This document shows, piece by piece, positions 37,942 to 46,554 of a DNA stretch of 64,000 nt. Position 1 is the stretch's first letter, and each line of letters begins with the position of its first letter. The stretch covers positions 108,399 to 172,398 of the forward strand of contig NZ_FOOC01000005.1 of NCBI RefSeq assembly GCF_900113085.1. Direction: 5' to 3'. Origin of the DNA: Fontimonas thermophila (GTDB lineage: Bacteria; Pseudomonadota; Gammaproteobacteria; Nevskiales; Nevskiaceae). The notes under the pieces were generated by a model. The model ran no database searches. It was not told the DNA's origin and saw nothing but the letters and a program-made list of their open reading frames with translations. A program made the translations under genes and the position numbers.

Positions 37942-39108
37942 TCAGCGGCGCAGCAGGTTGGCCGCCTCGTCGTCCTTCATCTGCATCCTGCGCACGACCT
38001 CGTCCTCCATGAGATTCTGACGTGCGCGCTTGGACTCGAGCTTGACGCGCAGGCGCAGCTCGTTCTGCGAATCGGCGTTGCGGATGGCCTCCTCGTAACT
38101 GATCAATCCGTCTTCGAACAGGTTGAAGAGGAACTGGTCGAACGTGATCATGCCCTGCTCGTTCGAGCGCGCCATGACTTCCTTGATGCCGGCAACCTCG
38201 CCTTTGAAGATCATGTCGGCGATCAACGGCGAGTTGATCATGATCTCCATGGCGGCGACACGGCCACCAGTTTCCTTGCGCACCAGACGCTGGGAGATGA
38301 TGGCCTTGAGATTGAGCGACAAGTCCATCAACAGCTGCTCGCGTTTTTCTTCCGGGAAAAAGTTGATGATGCGATCCAGCGCCTGGTTGGCGCTGTTGGC
38401 GTGCAGTGTCGCGAGCACGAGGTGGCCGGTCTCGGCGAAATTGACGGCGTATTCCATGGTCTCACGGGTACGCACCTCGCCGATCAGAATCACGTCCGGC
38501 GCCTGACGCAGCGTGTTCTTGAGCGCGTTCTCCCATGAATACGTATCGGTGCCGACTTCGCGCTGGGTGACGATGCAGCCCAGATGCGGATGCACATACT
38601 CGATCGGATCCTCGATCGTGACGATGTGTCCGCGCGAATGCTGGTTGCGGTAACCGACCATCGCCGCGAGCGACGTCGATTTGCCAGACCCGGTCGCGCC
38701 GACCATCAGCACGAGGCCCCGCTTTTCCATCGCGATTTTCGCGAGCTGGGGCGGCAAGCCGAGCTGCTCGAAGGTCGGAATCTCGGTGTTGATCGTGCGC
38801 AGCACCCCGCCGACACGTCCCTGTTGGACGAAAGCATTGACGCGGAAACGGCCGATGCCCGGCGGTGAGATCGCGAAATTGCACTCGTTGTTGGCCTCGA
38901 ACTCCTTGATCTGCCGGTCGTTCATCAGCGAACGGATGATGATCGCCGAGGCCTCCGCGGGCAGCGGCCGGTCCATCACCGGCGTCACCTGGCCATCGAG
39001 CTTGATCGCCGGCGGAAAGCCGGCGGTGATGAACAGGTCGGACGCACCCTTTTGCTTCATCAGCGTGAGCAGTTGCTGCACCAGCTTGATGGCTTGTTCG
39101 CGATCCAT
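37942..39108 (-). CDS. pilU: Type IV pilus retraction accessory ATPase PilU
   Basis: 388 residues, the usual PilU length. Opens MDREQAIKLVQQLLTLMKQKGASDLFITAGFPPAIKLDG; Walker A MVGATGSGKSTSLAAM, Asp box VTIEDPIEYVHPHLGC, Walker B VILIGEVRTRETMEY and His box HLVLATLHANSANQALDRI are all present. The C-terminal acidic/basic tail (KRARQNLMEDEVVRRMQMKDDEAANLL) is typical of PilU. It lies 13 bases after the broken pilT. In Pseudomonas PilU needs PilT for retraction, so a null pilT would affect its value. Confidence 0.94.
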   Translation of the reverse strand: MDREQAIKLVQQLLTLMKQKGASDLFITAGFPPAIKLDGQVTPVMDRPLPAEASAIIIRSLMNDRQIKEFEANNECNFAISPPGIGRFRVNAFVQQGRVGGVLRTINTEIPTFEQLGLPPQLAKIAMEKRGLVLMVGATGSGKSTSLAAMVGYRNQHSRGHIVTIEDPIEYVHPHLGCIVTQREVGTDTYSWENALKNTLRQAPDVILIGEVRTRETMEYAVNFAETGHLVLATLHANSANQALDRIINFFPEEKREQLLMDLSLNLKAIISQRLVRKETGGRVAAMEIMINSPLIADMIFKGEVAGIKEVMARSNEQGMITFDQFLFNLFEDGLISYEEAIRNADSQNELRLRVKLESKRARQNLMEDEVVRRMQMKDDEAANLLRR

Positions 39109-39121
39109 GGCATAGATCCCC

Positions 39122-40161
39122 TCAGACGGTGAAGCTGCGCGGGTCCGCCGACCTCGCCCGCGCCTCTTCCAGCGAAACCAGCCCTTTGCGCACCAGGTCC
39201 TTGAGGCACTGATCCAGGGTCTGCATGCCCTCTTTCTGCCCGGTCTGGATGGCGCTGTACATCTGCGCGACTTTGTTTTCGCGGATCAGGTTCCGGATCG
39301 CCGGCGTGCCGATCATGATCTCGTGCGCGGCGATGCGGCCACCGCCCTTTTTCTTCAGGAGAGTCTGGGAAATCACCGCGCGCAGCGACTCGGACAGCAT
39401 CGCGCGCACCATGTCTTTTCCGCGGCAGGGAACACATCGACGATGCGGTCGACGGTCTTGGCCGCCGACGAGGTATGCAGCGTGCCGAAAACCAAATGCC
39501 CGGTCTCGGCGGCGGTCAGCGCGAGCCGGATCGTTTCCAGGTCGCGCATTTCGCCGACCAGGATCACGTCCGGATCCTCGCGCAGGGCCGAACGCAGCGC
39601 TTCGTTGAAGCCCAGCGTGTCGCGATGCACCTCGCGCTGGTTGATCAGGCAACGCTTGGAGGTATGGACGAATTCGATCGGATCTTCGACGGTGAGGATG
39701 TGCCCGTATTCGTTTTCGTTGATGTGGTTGATCATCGCCGCCAGCGTGGTCGATTTGCCGGAACCGGTCGGGCCGGTGACCAGGACGATGCCACGCGGGT
39801 ACTCGGCGATCTCCTTGAAGATCGCCGGACACTTGAGATCCTCCAGCGACAGGATCTTGGATGGAATCGTGCGGAATACCGCACCGGCGCCACGCGAGTG
39901 CGTGAATGCGTTGACGCGGAAACGCGCAAGACCGGGAATCTCGAACGAAAAGTCCGTCTCGAGAAACTCGTCCCAAGCCTTGCGCTGCTTGTCGTTCATG
40001 ATGTCATACACCATGTCGTGGACCTGCTTGTGATCCAGCGGCGGAAGGTTGATGCGCTTGACATCGCCATCGACGCGGATCATCGGCTCGACCCCCGCCG
40101 ACAGATGCAGGTCGGACGCCCCCTGCTTCACGCTGAACGTCAGTAACTGCGCGATATCCAT
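39122..40161 (-). pseudogene. pilT: PilT retraction ATPase, interrupted by a one-base frameshift
   Basis: Two overlapping frames cover one PilT. The first (from ATG 40161, with GAGAGG upstream) runs through Walker A GPTGSGKSTTLAAM, EDPIEFVHTSKRCL, VILVGEMRDLETIR and TLHTSSAAKTVDRIVDVFPAAEK, then leaves the frame at a TTTT run (39416-39419, four A residues on the coding strand). The remaining residues, DMVRAMLSESLRAVISQTLL to SADPRSFTV, continue in another frame. One extra A restores a 346-residue protein (EKDMV). As written, the product lacks the C-terminal third. It may be a sequencing error, a phase-variable tract or true loss. Confidence 0.88.
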
Positions 40162-40245
40162 GCGGACGACCTCTCGAAACTTGTTGTCTAATGTGCGTCT
40201 TCGTGTTTCTGCAAGACGTTATCGGCATTCAGGGAACGAGGCAAC

Positions 40246-40923
40246 ATGGCGGACGTGGCGCAAAATCTGGCCGCGGTGCGCCGCCGCATCGCTGATGCGT
40301 GCGTCGCCGCCGGGCGACCGGTGGACGCCGTGCGCCTGGTCGCGGTGAGCAAGACCTTCGGGCCGGAGGCGATCCGCGCTGCGTATGCGGCCGGCCAGCG
40401 CGAATTCGGCGAGAACTATCTGCAGGAAGCCCTCGCCAAGCAGGTCGCGCTCAACGAACCCGGCCTTGTCTGGCACTACGTCGGCCCGATCCAGTCGAAC
40501 AAGACGCGCGGCATCGCCGAACACTTCGACTGGGTCCACGGCGTGGACCGCATCAAGATTGCGCAGCGGCTGTCCGACCAGCGCCCGGTGCACAAGCCAC
40601 CGCTCGAGGTGTGCGTGCAGGTCAACATCTCCGCAGAGGCGAGCAAATCCGGCTGCACGCCCGATGAGGCCCCCGCACTCTGCCAAGCGGTCGCCGCGCT
40701 GCCACGGCTACGGCTGCGCGGGCTGATGGCGATCCCGGCACCGGGTGCGGATGCACGCTCGGCGTTCGCCCGCCTGCGCGCATTGTTCGCGGCCATCCGC
40801 GCCCAAGGACTTGCGCTCGACACTCTGTCGGCCGGAATGTCGGAGGATCTGGAAGCCGCGATAATGGAAGGATCCACGCTGGTCCGAATCGGAACGGCGA
40901 TCTTCGGAGCAAGGTCCACATGA
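40246..40923 (+). CDS. yggS: YggS/PROSC family PLP-binding protein
   Basis: 225 residues, pyridoxal-phosphate homeostasis protein with an alanine-racemase-like barrel. The PLP lysine is in [36 protein letters not shown] and the late [28 protein letters not shown] are diagnostic. Homologues balance PLP and affect isoleucine/valine metabolism when lost. Divergent from the pil cluster, a neighbourhood typical of gammaproteobacteria. Overlaps rpiA by four bases (ATGA). Confidence 0.95.
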   Translation: MADVAQNLAAVRRRIADACVAAGRPVDAVRLVAVSKTFGPEAIRAAYAAGQREFGENYLQEALAKQVALNEPGLVWHYVGPIQSNKTRGIAEHFDWVHGVDRIKIAQRLSDQRPVHKPPLEVCVQVNISAEASKSGCTPDEAPALCQAVAALPRLRLRGLMAIPAPGADARSAFARLRALFAAIRAQGLALDTLSAGMSEDLEAAIMEGSTLVRIGTAIFGARST

Positions 40924-41606
40924 ATGCCCAGGAAGCTGCCAAACGCAAGGCCGCCGAGGCCGCGCTGGCCTATGTCGAACCCGGCGAGGTGCTCGGTGTC
41001 GGCACCGGCTCGACGGTCAATCACTTCATCGATCTTTTGGTCGAGCGCAAGCTCGCCCAGGACATCCCCGGTGCCGTGTCTTCGTCGAATGCAACGACAC
41101 AACGCCTGAAGAAAGCCGGCATCCGCGTGCTCGATCTCAACCAGACCGGCACGCTGCCGCTCTACGTCGATGGCGCCGATGAAGCCAACGCGCATCTGCA
41201 ACTGATCAAGGGCGGCGGCGGTGCGCTCACGCGCGAAAAAATCATCGCCGCAGCGAGCCGCAAATTCGTCTGTATCGTCGATGAATCCAAGCTCGTCGGC
41301 GTGCTCGGCAGGTTTCCGCTGCCGGTGGAAGTGATTCCCATGGCGCGCTCCTATATCGGCCGCGAACTGACCCGGCTGGGCGGGCATCCCGTGCTGCGCG
41401 ACGGCTTTGTCACTGACAATGGCAACCTGATCCTCGACGTCCACCATCTGGACATCGTCGATCCGGTCAGGCTGGAGAACGAGATCAACGGGCTTGCCGG
41501 GGTGGTCTGCGTCGGCCTGTTTGCACGCCGGCCGGCCGACGTGCTGATCGTCGGCTCGTCATCCGGCACGCGGGTGATCAAGGCCACGGCCTCCGGCGGC
41601 GGATGA
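40920..41606 (+). CDS. rpiA: Ribose-5-phosphate isomerase A
   Basis: Interconverts ribose-5-phosphate and ribulose-5-phosphate in the pentose phosphate pathway. 228 residues; [59 protein letters not shown] and LPVEVIPMA are the family motifs, including the catalytic Asp/Glu/Lys set. ATG overlaps the yggS stop. Confidence 0.96.
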   Translation: MNAQEAAKRKAAEAALAYVEPGEVLGVGTGSTVNHFIDLLVERKLAQDIPGAVSSSNATTQRLKKAGIRVLDLNQTGTLPLYVDGADEANAHLQLIKGGGGALTREKIIAAASRKFVCIVDESKLVGVLGRFPLPVEVIPMARSYIGRELTRLGGHPVLRDGFVTDNGNLILDVHHLDIVDPVRLENEINGLAGVVCVGLFARRPADVLIVGSSSGTRVIKATASGGG

Positions 41607-41732
41607 CCTCGGTCGGCAAGACCGCCGCCGGCACGCGGGCGGTAGCGGTCGCAAGCGGATTGACCTAATCTTGGAAACCCAAGGCACGCAAATACCGTGC
41701 CGGATTTTCGATCTCATTCGTCAGGAACCCGC

Positions 41733-42221
41733 ATGACTCCCATGAAACGCCTTGTAATCATCGCCGCTGCCGCCCTTGCCCTGCCCGCCCATGCCGACAC
41801 CTGGAAAAGCCTCAAAGACGCAGCCAAGCAGCAGGCCGCGCAAAAAGCCGAAGAGCAGCTGAACCTGCCACAAGCTGCACCGCAGGGCGCCAAGGTCTAT
41901 TTCATCGAGCCCAAGAACGGCGCCGAGGTCACCAGCCCCGTGCGCGTGGTTTTCGGTCTCTCGGGCATGGGCGTCGCGCCGGCCGGCGTCAACCAACCCA
42001 ACACCGGGCATCACCATATCCTCATCGACGACCCGGCGGTGGATTTCACCCAGCCGCTGCCTGCGACCGACCAGATCAAACACTTCGGCGGCGGTCAGAC
42101 CGAGACCCTGCTCGAACTCAAACCGGGCAAACACACCCTCCAGCTCGTCCTCGGCGACTGGAAGCACCAGCCGCACAACCCACCGGTGATGTCGGAAAAG
42201 ATCACGATCACGGTCAAGTGA
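41733..42221 (+). CDS. DUF4399 secreted protein
   Basis: 162 residues from the ATG at 41733 (an ATG at 41742 is as likely). A signal peptide MKRLVIIAAAALALPAHA puts it in the periplasm. After a short Gln/Ala/Lys-rich helix (about 25-45) comes a DUF4399 domain: VYFIEPKNGAEVTSPVRVVFGLSGMGVAPAG, the GHHHILID histidine cluster and PGKHTLQLVLGDWKH. The HHH cluster suggests metal binding, but no role is known. A 24-base perfect palindrome follows the gene. Confidence 0.83.
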   Translation: MTPMKRLVIIAAAALALPAHADTWKSLKDAAKQQAAQKAEEQLNLPQAAPQGAKVYFIEPKNGAEVTSPVRVVFGLSGMGVAPAGVNQPNTGHHHILIDDPAVDFTQPLPATDQIKHFGGGQTETLLELKPGKHTLQLVLGDWKHQPHNPPVMSEKITITVK

Positions 42222-42237
42222 GTGCATCGCGCCGGCG

Positions 42238-42261
42238 TTTCCGGGCGCATGCGCCCGGAAA
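42238..42261. terminator. 24-base perfect palindrome upstream of rpoN
   Basis: The two halves are exact inverted copies (TTTCCGGGCGCA and TGCGCCCGGAAA) with no loop bases. It lies 16 bases after the DUF4399 stop and 63 bases before the rpoN ATG. As RNA it forms a strong hairpin without a T tract, so it may terminate, protect an mRNA end, or be a dimeric protein operator for rpoN. Confidence 0.55.
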
Positions 42262-42324
42262 TCATCCGCCGGCCGGCCGTGTGCAAACCGCCCTGCGCCA
42301 ACCGCTGGCCATGGTTCTACCGGC

Positions 42325-43773
42325 ATGAAATCCTCGCTCGGCCTGCGCCTGGGCCAGTCCCTGACGATGACACCCGCGCTGCAGCAGGCGATCCGCCTGC
42401 TGCAGCTCTCCAGCCTCGATCTACAGCAGGAAATCGAACAAGCCCTAGACACCAACATCCTGCTCGAGCGCGCGGACGATCCTGCGGACGCTGAGACACC
42501 GACGGAACCAGCTCCCGAATCCCCAGTCGATTCCGTGCAGACGCTCGAGCTCGCGGACGACGGCGACATCCCCGCCGAAATGCCGGTCGATGCGTCCTGG
42601 GAGGATGTCTTCGACGATCTGCCAACCCCTTCACGCAGCAGCGACGACGAGGAGCTGCGCGACTTCCTGGAAGCGAATCTGCGCAGCCACACCGGTTTGC
42701 GCGAACACCTGCTCGAACAGGCGCGCATCGCTCCGCTCAACCCACGCCAGGCCGTGATCGCCGAATACCTGATCGATGCGATCGACGAAGACGGTTACCT
42801 GCGCAACTACCCTGAACTGCTCGCCGAGCTGGCCCAGAAACTGCAGGCGGATGCCCGCGAAGTGGAGGCAGTACTGCGTCTGATCCAGGAATTCGATCCA
42901 GTGGGGGTGGGTGCGCGCGATCTGCGCGAATGCCTGCGTCTGCAGATCGAATCCCTGCCGGCCCGCACCCCGGGAGCGAACACCGCACTGATCCTGCTGG
43001 ATCAGCACATGGCCTTACTGGCCCGGCGCGACGTGGACGCCCTGGTCAAGGCCAGCGGCCTGCCGCACGCCGAGGTCGCAGCGGCCTGGAGTCTGATCAA
43101 GACGCTGCAACCCCACCCCGGGCGTCCCTTCCAGCCCCACGAATCCGATTACATCACCGCGGATATCTTCGTTTTCAAACGCAACGGTCACTGGCGTGTG
43201 AGCCTGAACCCGGATCACACCCCACGCCTGCGCATCAGCAGCCACTACCAGAATCTGATCCGCCGCGCCGACAACTCGCGCGACCAGCAGCTGCTCAAGC
43301 AGCACCTGCAAGAAGCACGCTATTTCTTGAACAGCCTGGAGGCACGCAACGAAACTCTGCTGCGGGTGGCGCAGTCCATAGTTGAAGAACAAAGGGCTTT
43401 CCTGGAATATGGTCCTGAAGCGATGCGTCCCTTGGTTCTGCGGGACATTGCCGAGCAGCTGGGCATCCATGAATCGACCGTTTCGCGCGCCACTGCCAAC
43501 AAGTACATGCTCACCCCGCGTGGGCTCTTCGAACTCAAGTATTTCTTTTCCAGCCACGTTCAGACCACCGGCGGTGGCGTGTGCTCGGCCACGGCGATCC
43601 AGGCCATGATCAAACGCCTGATCGCCGCCGAAAATCCGGCACGCCCGCTGTCCGACGCAACGCTCTCGGAGCTGCTGCTCAAAGAGGGCATCCAGGTGGC
43701 CCGCCGCACCGTCGCCAAATACCGCGAAGGCCTGGGGATTCCCCCCTCGCACGAGCGCAAACCGCCGGCCTGA
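42325..43773 (+). CDS. rpoN: RNA polymerase sigma-54 factor
   Basis: 482 residues. Region I opens MKSSLGLRLGQSLTMTPALQQAIRLLQLS; the acidic region II follows (about 55-105). The core-binding domain includes EYLIDAIDEDGYL and EFDPVGVGARDLRECL. Helix-turn-helix DIAEQLGIHESTVSRATANKY and the C-terminal RpoN box ARRTVAKYRE are intact. Sigma-54 needs AAA+ activators and drives nitrogen, motility and pilus genes; here the classical downstream run hpf-ptsN follows. Confidence 0.97.
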   Translation: MKSSLGLRLGQSLTMTPALQQAIRLLQLSSLDLQQEIEQALDTNILLERADDPADAETPTEPAPESPVDSVQTLELADDGDIPAEMPVDASWEDVFDDLPTPSRSSDDEELRDFLEANLRSHTGLREHLLEQARIAPLNPRQAVIAEYLIDAIDEDGYLRNYPELLAELAQKLQADAREVEAVLRLIQEFDPVGVGARDLRECLRLQIESLPARTPGANTALILLDQHMALLARRDVDALVKASGLPHAEVAAAWSLIKTLQPHPGRPFQPHESDYITADIFVFKRNGHWRVSLNPDHTPRLRISSHYQNLIRRADNSRDQQLLKQHLQEARYFLNSLEARNETLLRVAQSIVEEQRAFLEYGPEAMRPLVLRDIAEQLGIHESTVSRATANKYMLTPRGLFELKYFFSSHVQTTGGGVCSATAIQAMIKRLIAAENPARPLSDATLSELLLKEGIQVARRTVAKYREGLGIPPSHERKPPA

Positions 43774-43802
43774 GACGGCCGGTTCTCCCAAGGAGGTCCA
43801 CG

Positions 43803-44123
43803 ATGAATCTCAACATCTCTGGTCACCACGTCGAAGTCACCCCACCGCTGCGCGACTACGTCGTCACCAAGCTCAAGAAGCTCGAGCGGCACTTCGACCA
43901 TCTGATCAGCGCCGAAGTGATTCTGTCCGTGGAAAAACAGCGCCAGAAGGCCGAAGCCACCGTGCACGTCAGCGGGGCCAACCTGCATGCCGAGGCCGTC
44001 GACGGCGATCTCTACGCCGCCATCGACCTGCTATCCGACAAGCTCGATCAGCAAACGCGCCGGCACAAGGAAAAACTGCGCAACCACCATCACAAGCAGG
44101 CGCACAAGCGCATGAGCGCCTGA
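43803..44123 (+). CDS. hpf: Short hibernation promoting factor
   Basis: 106 residues from the ATG with AAGGAGG upstream. The double-stranded RNA-binding-like fold shows MNLNISGHHVEVTPPLRDYVVTKL, HFDHLISAEVILSV and ADIDLLSDKLDQQ-type residues (here AIDLLSDKLDQQ). It binds the ribosomal decoding site in stationary phase; the short form works with RMF to make 100S dimers in Escherichia coli. Histidine/lysine-rich C-terminus (HHHKQAHKRM). Thirty bases after rpoN. Confidence 0.95.
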   Translation: MNLNISGHHVEVTPPLRDYVVTKLKKLERHFDHLISAEVILSVEKQRQKAEATVHVSGANLHAEAVDGDLYAAIDLLSDKLDQQTRRHKEKLRNHHHKQAHKRMSA

Positions 44124-44125
44124 AG

Positions 44126-44155
44126 CTGACCGCAACTTCGATGAGGGGTTAGAAT
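44126..44155 (+). promoter_or_regulatory. Candidate sigma-70 promoter for ptsN
   Basis: CTGACC at 44126-44131 and TAGAAT at 44150-44155, 18 bases apart, give a plausible promoter just after hpf. The start would fall immediately before the hairpin at 44168-44196. Confidence 0.5.
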
Positions 44156-44167
44156 CGCATCACTCGC

Positions 44168-44196
44168 GGGGCCCGGGCACCGCTCGCACGGGCCCC
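44168..44196 (+). promoter_or_regulatory. Hairpin in the hpf-ptsN gap
   Basis: An eight-pair stem (GGGGCCCG with CGGGCCCC) around a 13-base loop, then a pyrimidine-rich stretch (TTCGCTTTCCCC). It could terminate hpf transcripts or shape the ptsN leader; a true T tract is absent. Confidence 0.5.
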
Positions 44197-44239
44197 TTCG
44201 CTTTCCCCATCCGCTCTCCCCGAGAGGAAACGAGCCAAC

Positions 44240-44701
44240 ATGAAAATCGCCGAAATCCTGTCTCCGGACCGTGTCAGCCAGGGACACACGTTCACCAGCA
44301 AGAAAAAAGCGCTCGAAGAGCTGGCCGCGCTGCTGGCCCGCGGGGTTCCCGGAATACAGCCCGCCGACATCCTGGCGAGTCTGATGGCGCGTGAGAAACT
44401 GGGCAGCACCGGGCTGGGACATGGCGTTGCGATTCCGCATGGTCGCCTGGCCGGCGTATCCAAGAGCGTCGGCGCGTTCATGCGCCTCAAACATCCGCTC
44501 GACTACGACGCCCACGACGGCCAGCCGGTGGATCTGATCTTCGGGCTTTTGGTGCCGCAGGGCGCGACCGAAACCCACCTCAAGCATCTGGCCGCGATCG
44601 CGGAGATGTTCTCCGATACCGCCTTCTGCCAGAAGGCGCGCGCATCGGCCGACGAGGCCGCGCTCTACATGCTGATCTGCGCCTACACCCCCGCGGGGTA
44701 G
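44240..44701 (+). CDS. ptsN: PTS nitrogen-regulatory IIA protein
   Basis: 153 residues. The phosphorylated histidine is His67 in GHGVAIPHGRLAG. EIIA-Ntr receives phosphate from PtsP/EI through HPr/NPr and controls potassium uptake, nitrogen and phosphate genes by its phosphorylation state. Here ptsN is part of a chromosomal run with HprK, an EIIA-Man-type protein, HPr and EI. GAGAGGAAA precedes the ATG. Confidence 0.94.
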   Translation: MKIAEILSPDRVSQGHTFTSKKKALEELAALLARGVPGIQPADILASLMAREKLGSTGLGHGVAIPHGRLAGVSKSVGAFMRLKHPLDYDAHDGQPVDLIFGLLVPQGATETHLKHLAAIAEMFSDTAFCQKARASADEAALYMLICAYTPAG

Positions 44702-44714
44702 AACCACCACCGCC

Positions 44715-45272
44715 TTGCCGCACCGCACTACCACATTTGAGTCCACGCTGCATGGCGTCTTCATGCGCGTGCACGGCGTCGGGGTGCTGCTGACGGGGGC
44801 AAGCGGGGTCGGCAAGAGCGAACTCGCCCTCGAGCTGCTCAGCCGCGGACACCGGCTGATCGCCGACGATGTCGCCGAATTCACTGTCGAACGCGGCCGC
44901 GTGCGTGGCCATTGCCCGCGCCTGCTGCGCGGCTTCATCGAAGCCCGTAGTCTCGGCATCCTCAACGTGGGCAAGCTTTACGGCGCGCGCTGTCTGCTCG
45001 CCTCGGCCACGCTCGACCTGATCGTGACGCTCGATGCTCCGCCGATGCACAGCGAGACCGGGATCGAACGGTTGTCCGGACACCGCAGTGTGCGCACGAT
45101 CCTGGGCGTGACGGTTCCCGAGATCTCGATTCCGATCCGCCTCGGGCATAATCTCGCCGTGCTCGTCGAGGCCGCGTGCCGCGATCACCGGCAACGACGC
45201 GCCGGCTACCGTGCCGACGAGGATTTCGCGCGCCGCCAGCTCAAGGAAATCAGGAAGCAAAAGTCCCGATGA
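44715..45272 (+). CDS. hprK: HPr kinase/phosphorylase, lacking the N-terminal domain
   Basis: Phosphorylates HPr on its regulatory serine and can reverse this. Only the C-terminal kinase domain is present: 185 residues from TTG 44715, against about 310 for the full-length family. Linker LHGVFMRVHGVGVLLTGASGVGKSELALELL contains the Walker A loop; LIADDVAEF and the HPrK signature LNVGKLYGARC region follow, and the tail IRLGHNLAVLVEAACRDH is standard. The ptsN stop is 13 bases upstream, so no separate N-domain gene fits. This short form is better known in alphaproteobacteria. Confidence 0.9.
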   Translation: MPHRTTTFESTLHGVFMRVHGVGVLLTGASGVGKSELALELLSRGHRLIADDVAEFTVERGRVRGHCPRLLRGFIEARSLGILNVGKLYGARCLLASATLDLIVTLDAPPMHSETGIERLSGHRSVRTILGVTVPEISIPIRLGHNLAVLVEAACRDHRQRRAGYRADEDFARRQLKEIRKQKSR

Positions 45273-46165
45273 AACTGGTCATCGTCAGCGGACTGTCCGG
45301 CGCCGGCAAGACCGTTGCCCTCAAGCAGTACGAGGACCTGGGATACTACTGCATCGACAATCTGCCCCTGCAGCTGGTGGGTCCGATTTCGCGGCGTGCC
45401 TTGCGTGCCGCCGAGAGCCGCTACGACAAACTCGCCATCGGGGTCGATGCACGCGAAAGTCCCAAGGAGATCGCGCGCTTCCCGCGCTATCTCGAATACC
45501 TGCGCAGCCGCGGGATCGAGACGCGGGTGGTCTTCCTGCGCGCCGAGGAAGCAGTTCTGCTGCAACGTTATTCGGAGACACGCCGGCGCCATCCGCTCGC
45601 GCGCGAAAACCTGCCGCTGACCGAGGCGATCCGCGCCGAGCGGGAGCTGCTGGCCCCGATCGCCAGCCTCGCCGACGCGACCATCGACACTACTCACAAG
45701 AACCTGCACGAGCTGCGCGAGGAAATCCTCAGCCAGGTCCCGGGCGGCGGCCACGGCAAACTGACCGTTCAGCTCGAATCTTTTGGCTACCGCAACGGCG
45801 TACCCGACGATGCCGATTTCGTCTTCGACGTGCGCTGTCTGCCCAATCCGCACTGGGAACCGACGCTGCGCAAGCTCAGCGGCCGCGACCCGGCGGTGGC
45901 CGCGTGGCTCGAACGCCACGGGTCGGTCAAACGCATGATCGACGACCTGCGCAGCTTTCTCGACCGATGGCTGCCGGAGTACCGCCGGCAGGACCGCGCC
46001 TATCTGACCATCGCCGTCGGCTGCACCGGCGGCCAGCACCGCAGCGTCTATGTCGTCGAGAAACTCGCCGAGACCCTGCGTGAACGGTACGAACAACTCA
46101 CCGTGCGGCATCGCGAGTTGTGGACCGGCACCGATCGGCGCAAGACACAGGAGCCTTCCGCATGA
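45269..46165 (+). CDS. rapZ: RNase adapter protein RapZ
   Basis: 298 residues from the ATG that overlaps the hprK stop (ATGA). N-terminal P-loop VSGLSGAGKTVALKQYEDLGYYCIDNLP; C-terminal RNA-binding part with SFGYRNGVPDDADFVFDVRCLPNPHW and VGCTGGQHRSVYVVEKLAE. In Escherichia coli RapZ leads RNase E to the GlmZ small RNA and so controls GlmS; in other bacteria the role is open. Overlaps the EIIA gene by four bases. Confidence 0.96.
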   Translation: MKLVIVSGLSGAGKTVALKQYEDLGYYCIDNLPLQLVGPISRRALRAAESRYDKLAIGVDARESPKEIARFPRYLEYLRSRGIETRVVFLRAEEAVLLQRYSETRRRHPLARENLPLTEAIRAERELLAPIASLADATIDTTHKNLHELREEILSQVPGGGHGKLTVQLESFGYRNGVPDDADFVFDVRCLPNPHWEPTLRKLSGRDPAVAAWLERHGSVKRMIDDLRSFLDRWLPEYRRQDRAYLTIAVGCTGGQHRSVYVVEKLAETLRERYEQLTVRHRELWTGTDRRKTQEPSA

Positions 46166-46554
46166 GTGTGGGTCTGCTGCTGGTTACGCACGGCAAGCTC
46201 GGGCATTACCTGCTCGATACGCTGCGCGACATGATCGGCGAGCTGCCGCTGGCGACCGACGTCCTCGAAGTCCGCCGCGTCTCCTCGCACGAGGTGCTGA
46301 CCAGCCAGGGGCTGAAAATGATCGAGCGCCTGGATTCCGGCGATGGTGTCCTGATTCTCACCGATGTCTTCGGTTCGACACCCAGCAACATCGCCAACAA
46401 GCTGTGCTGTAACGAACGCACCGCCGTCGTCGCCGGCATCAATCTGCCGATGCTGGTCCGCATCTTCAATTATCCGCAGCTACCCCTGCGCGAGATGGTG
46501 CGCAGCGCCGTCGAGGGCGGCAGCCGCGGCATCATCGAATGCCCACGACCATGA
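46162..46554 (+). CDS. PTS EIIA component, mannose type
   Basis: 130 residues from ATG 46162 (overlapping the rapZ stop). Single EIIA-Man domain: MSVGLLLVTHGKLGHYLL with phospho-histidine His10, GVLILTDVFGSTPSNIANKL and a conserved NLPMLVRIFNY. No EIIB, EIIC or EIID partners are in the window, so it likely has a regulatory job as in other proteobacteria with incomplete PTS. Sits between rapZ and HPr. Confidence 0.92.
   Translation: MSVGLLLVTHGKLGHYLLDTLRDMIGELPLATDVLEVRRVSSHEVLTSQGLKMIERLDSGDGVLILTDVFGSTPSNIANKLCCNERTAVVAGINLPMLVRIFNYPQLPLREMVRSAVEGGSRGIIECPRP

Noticed and set aside
37264-38538. 424-residue plus-strand open frame opposite the PilU genes
   Set aside because: Antisense to two ATPases with full motif sets.
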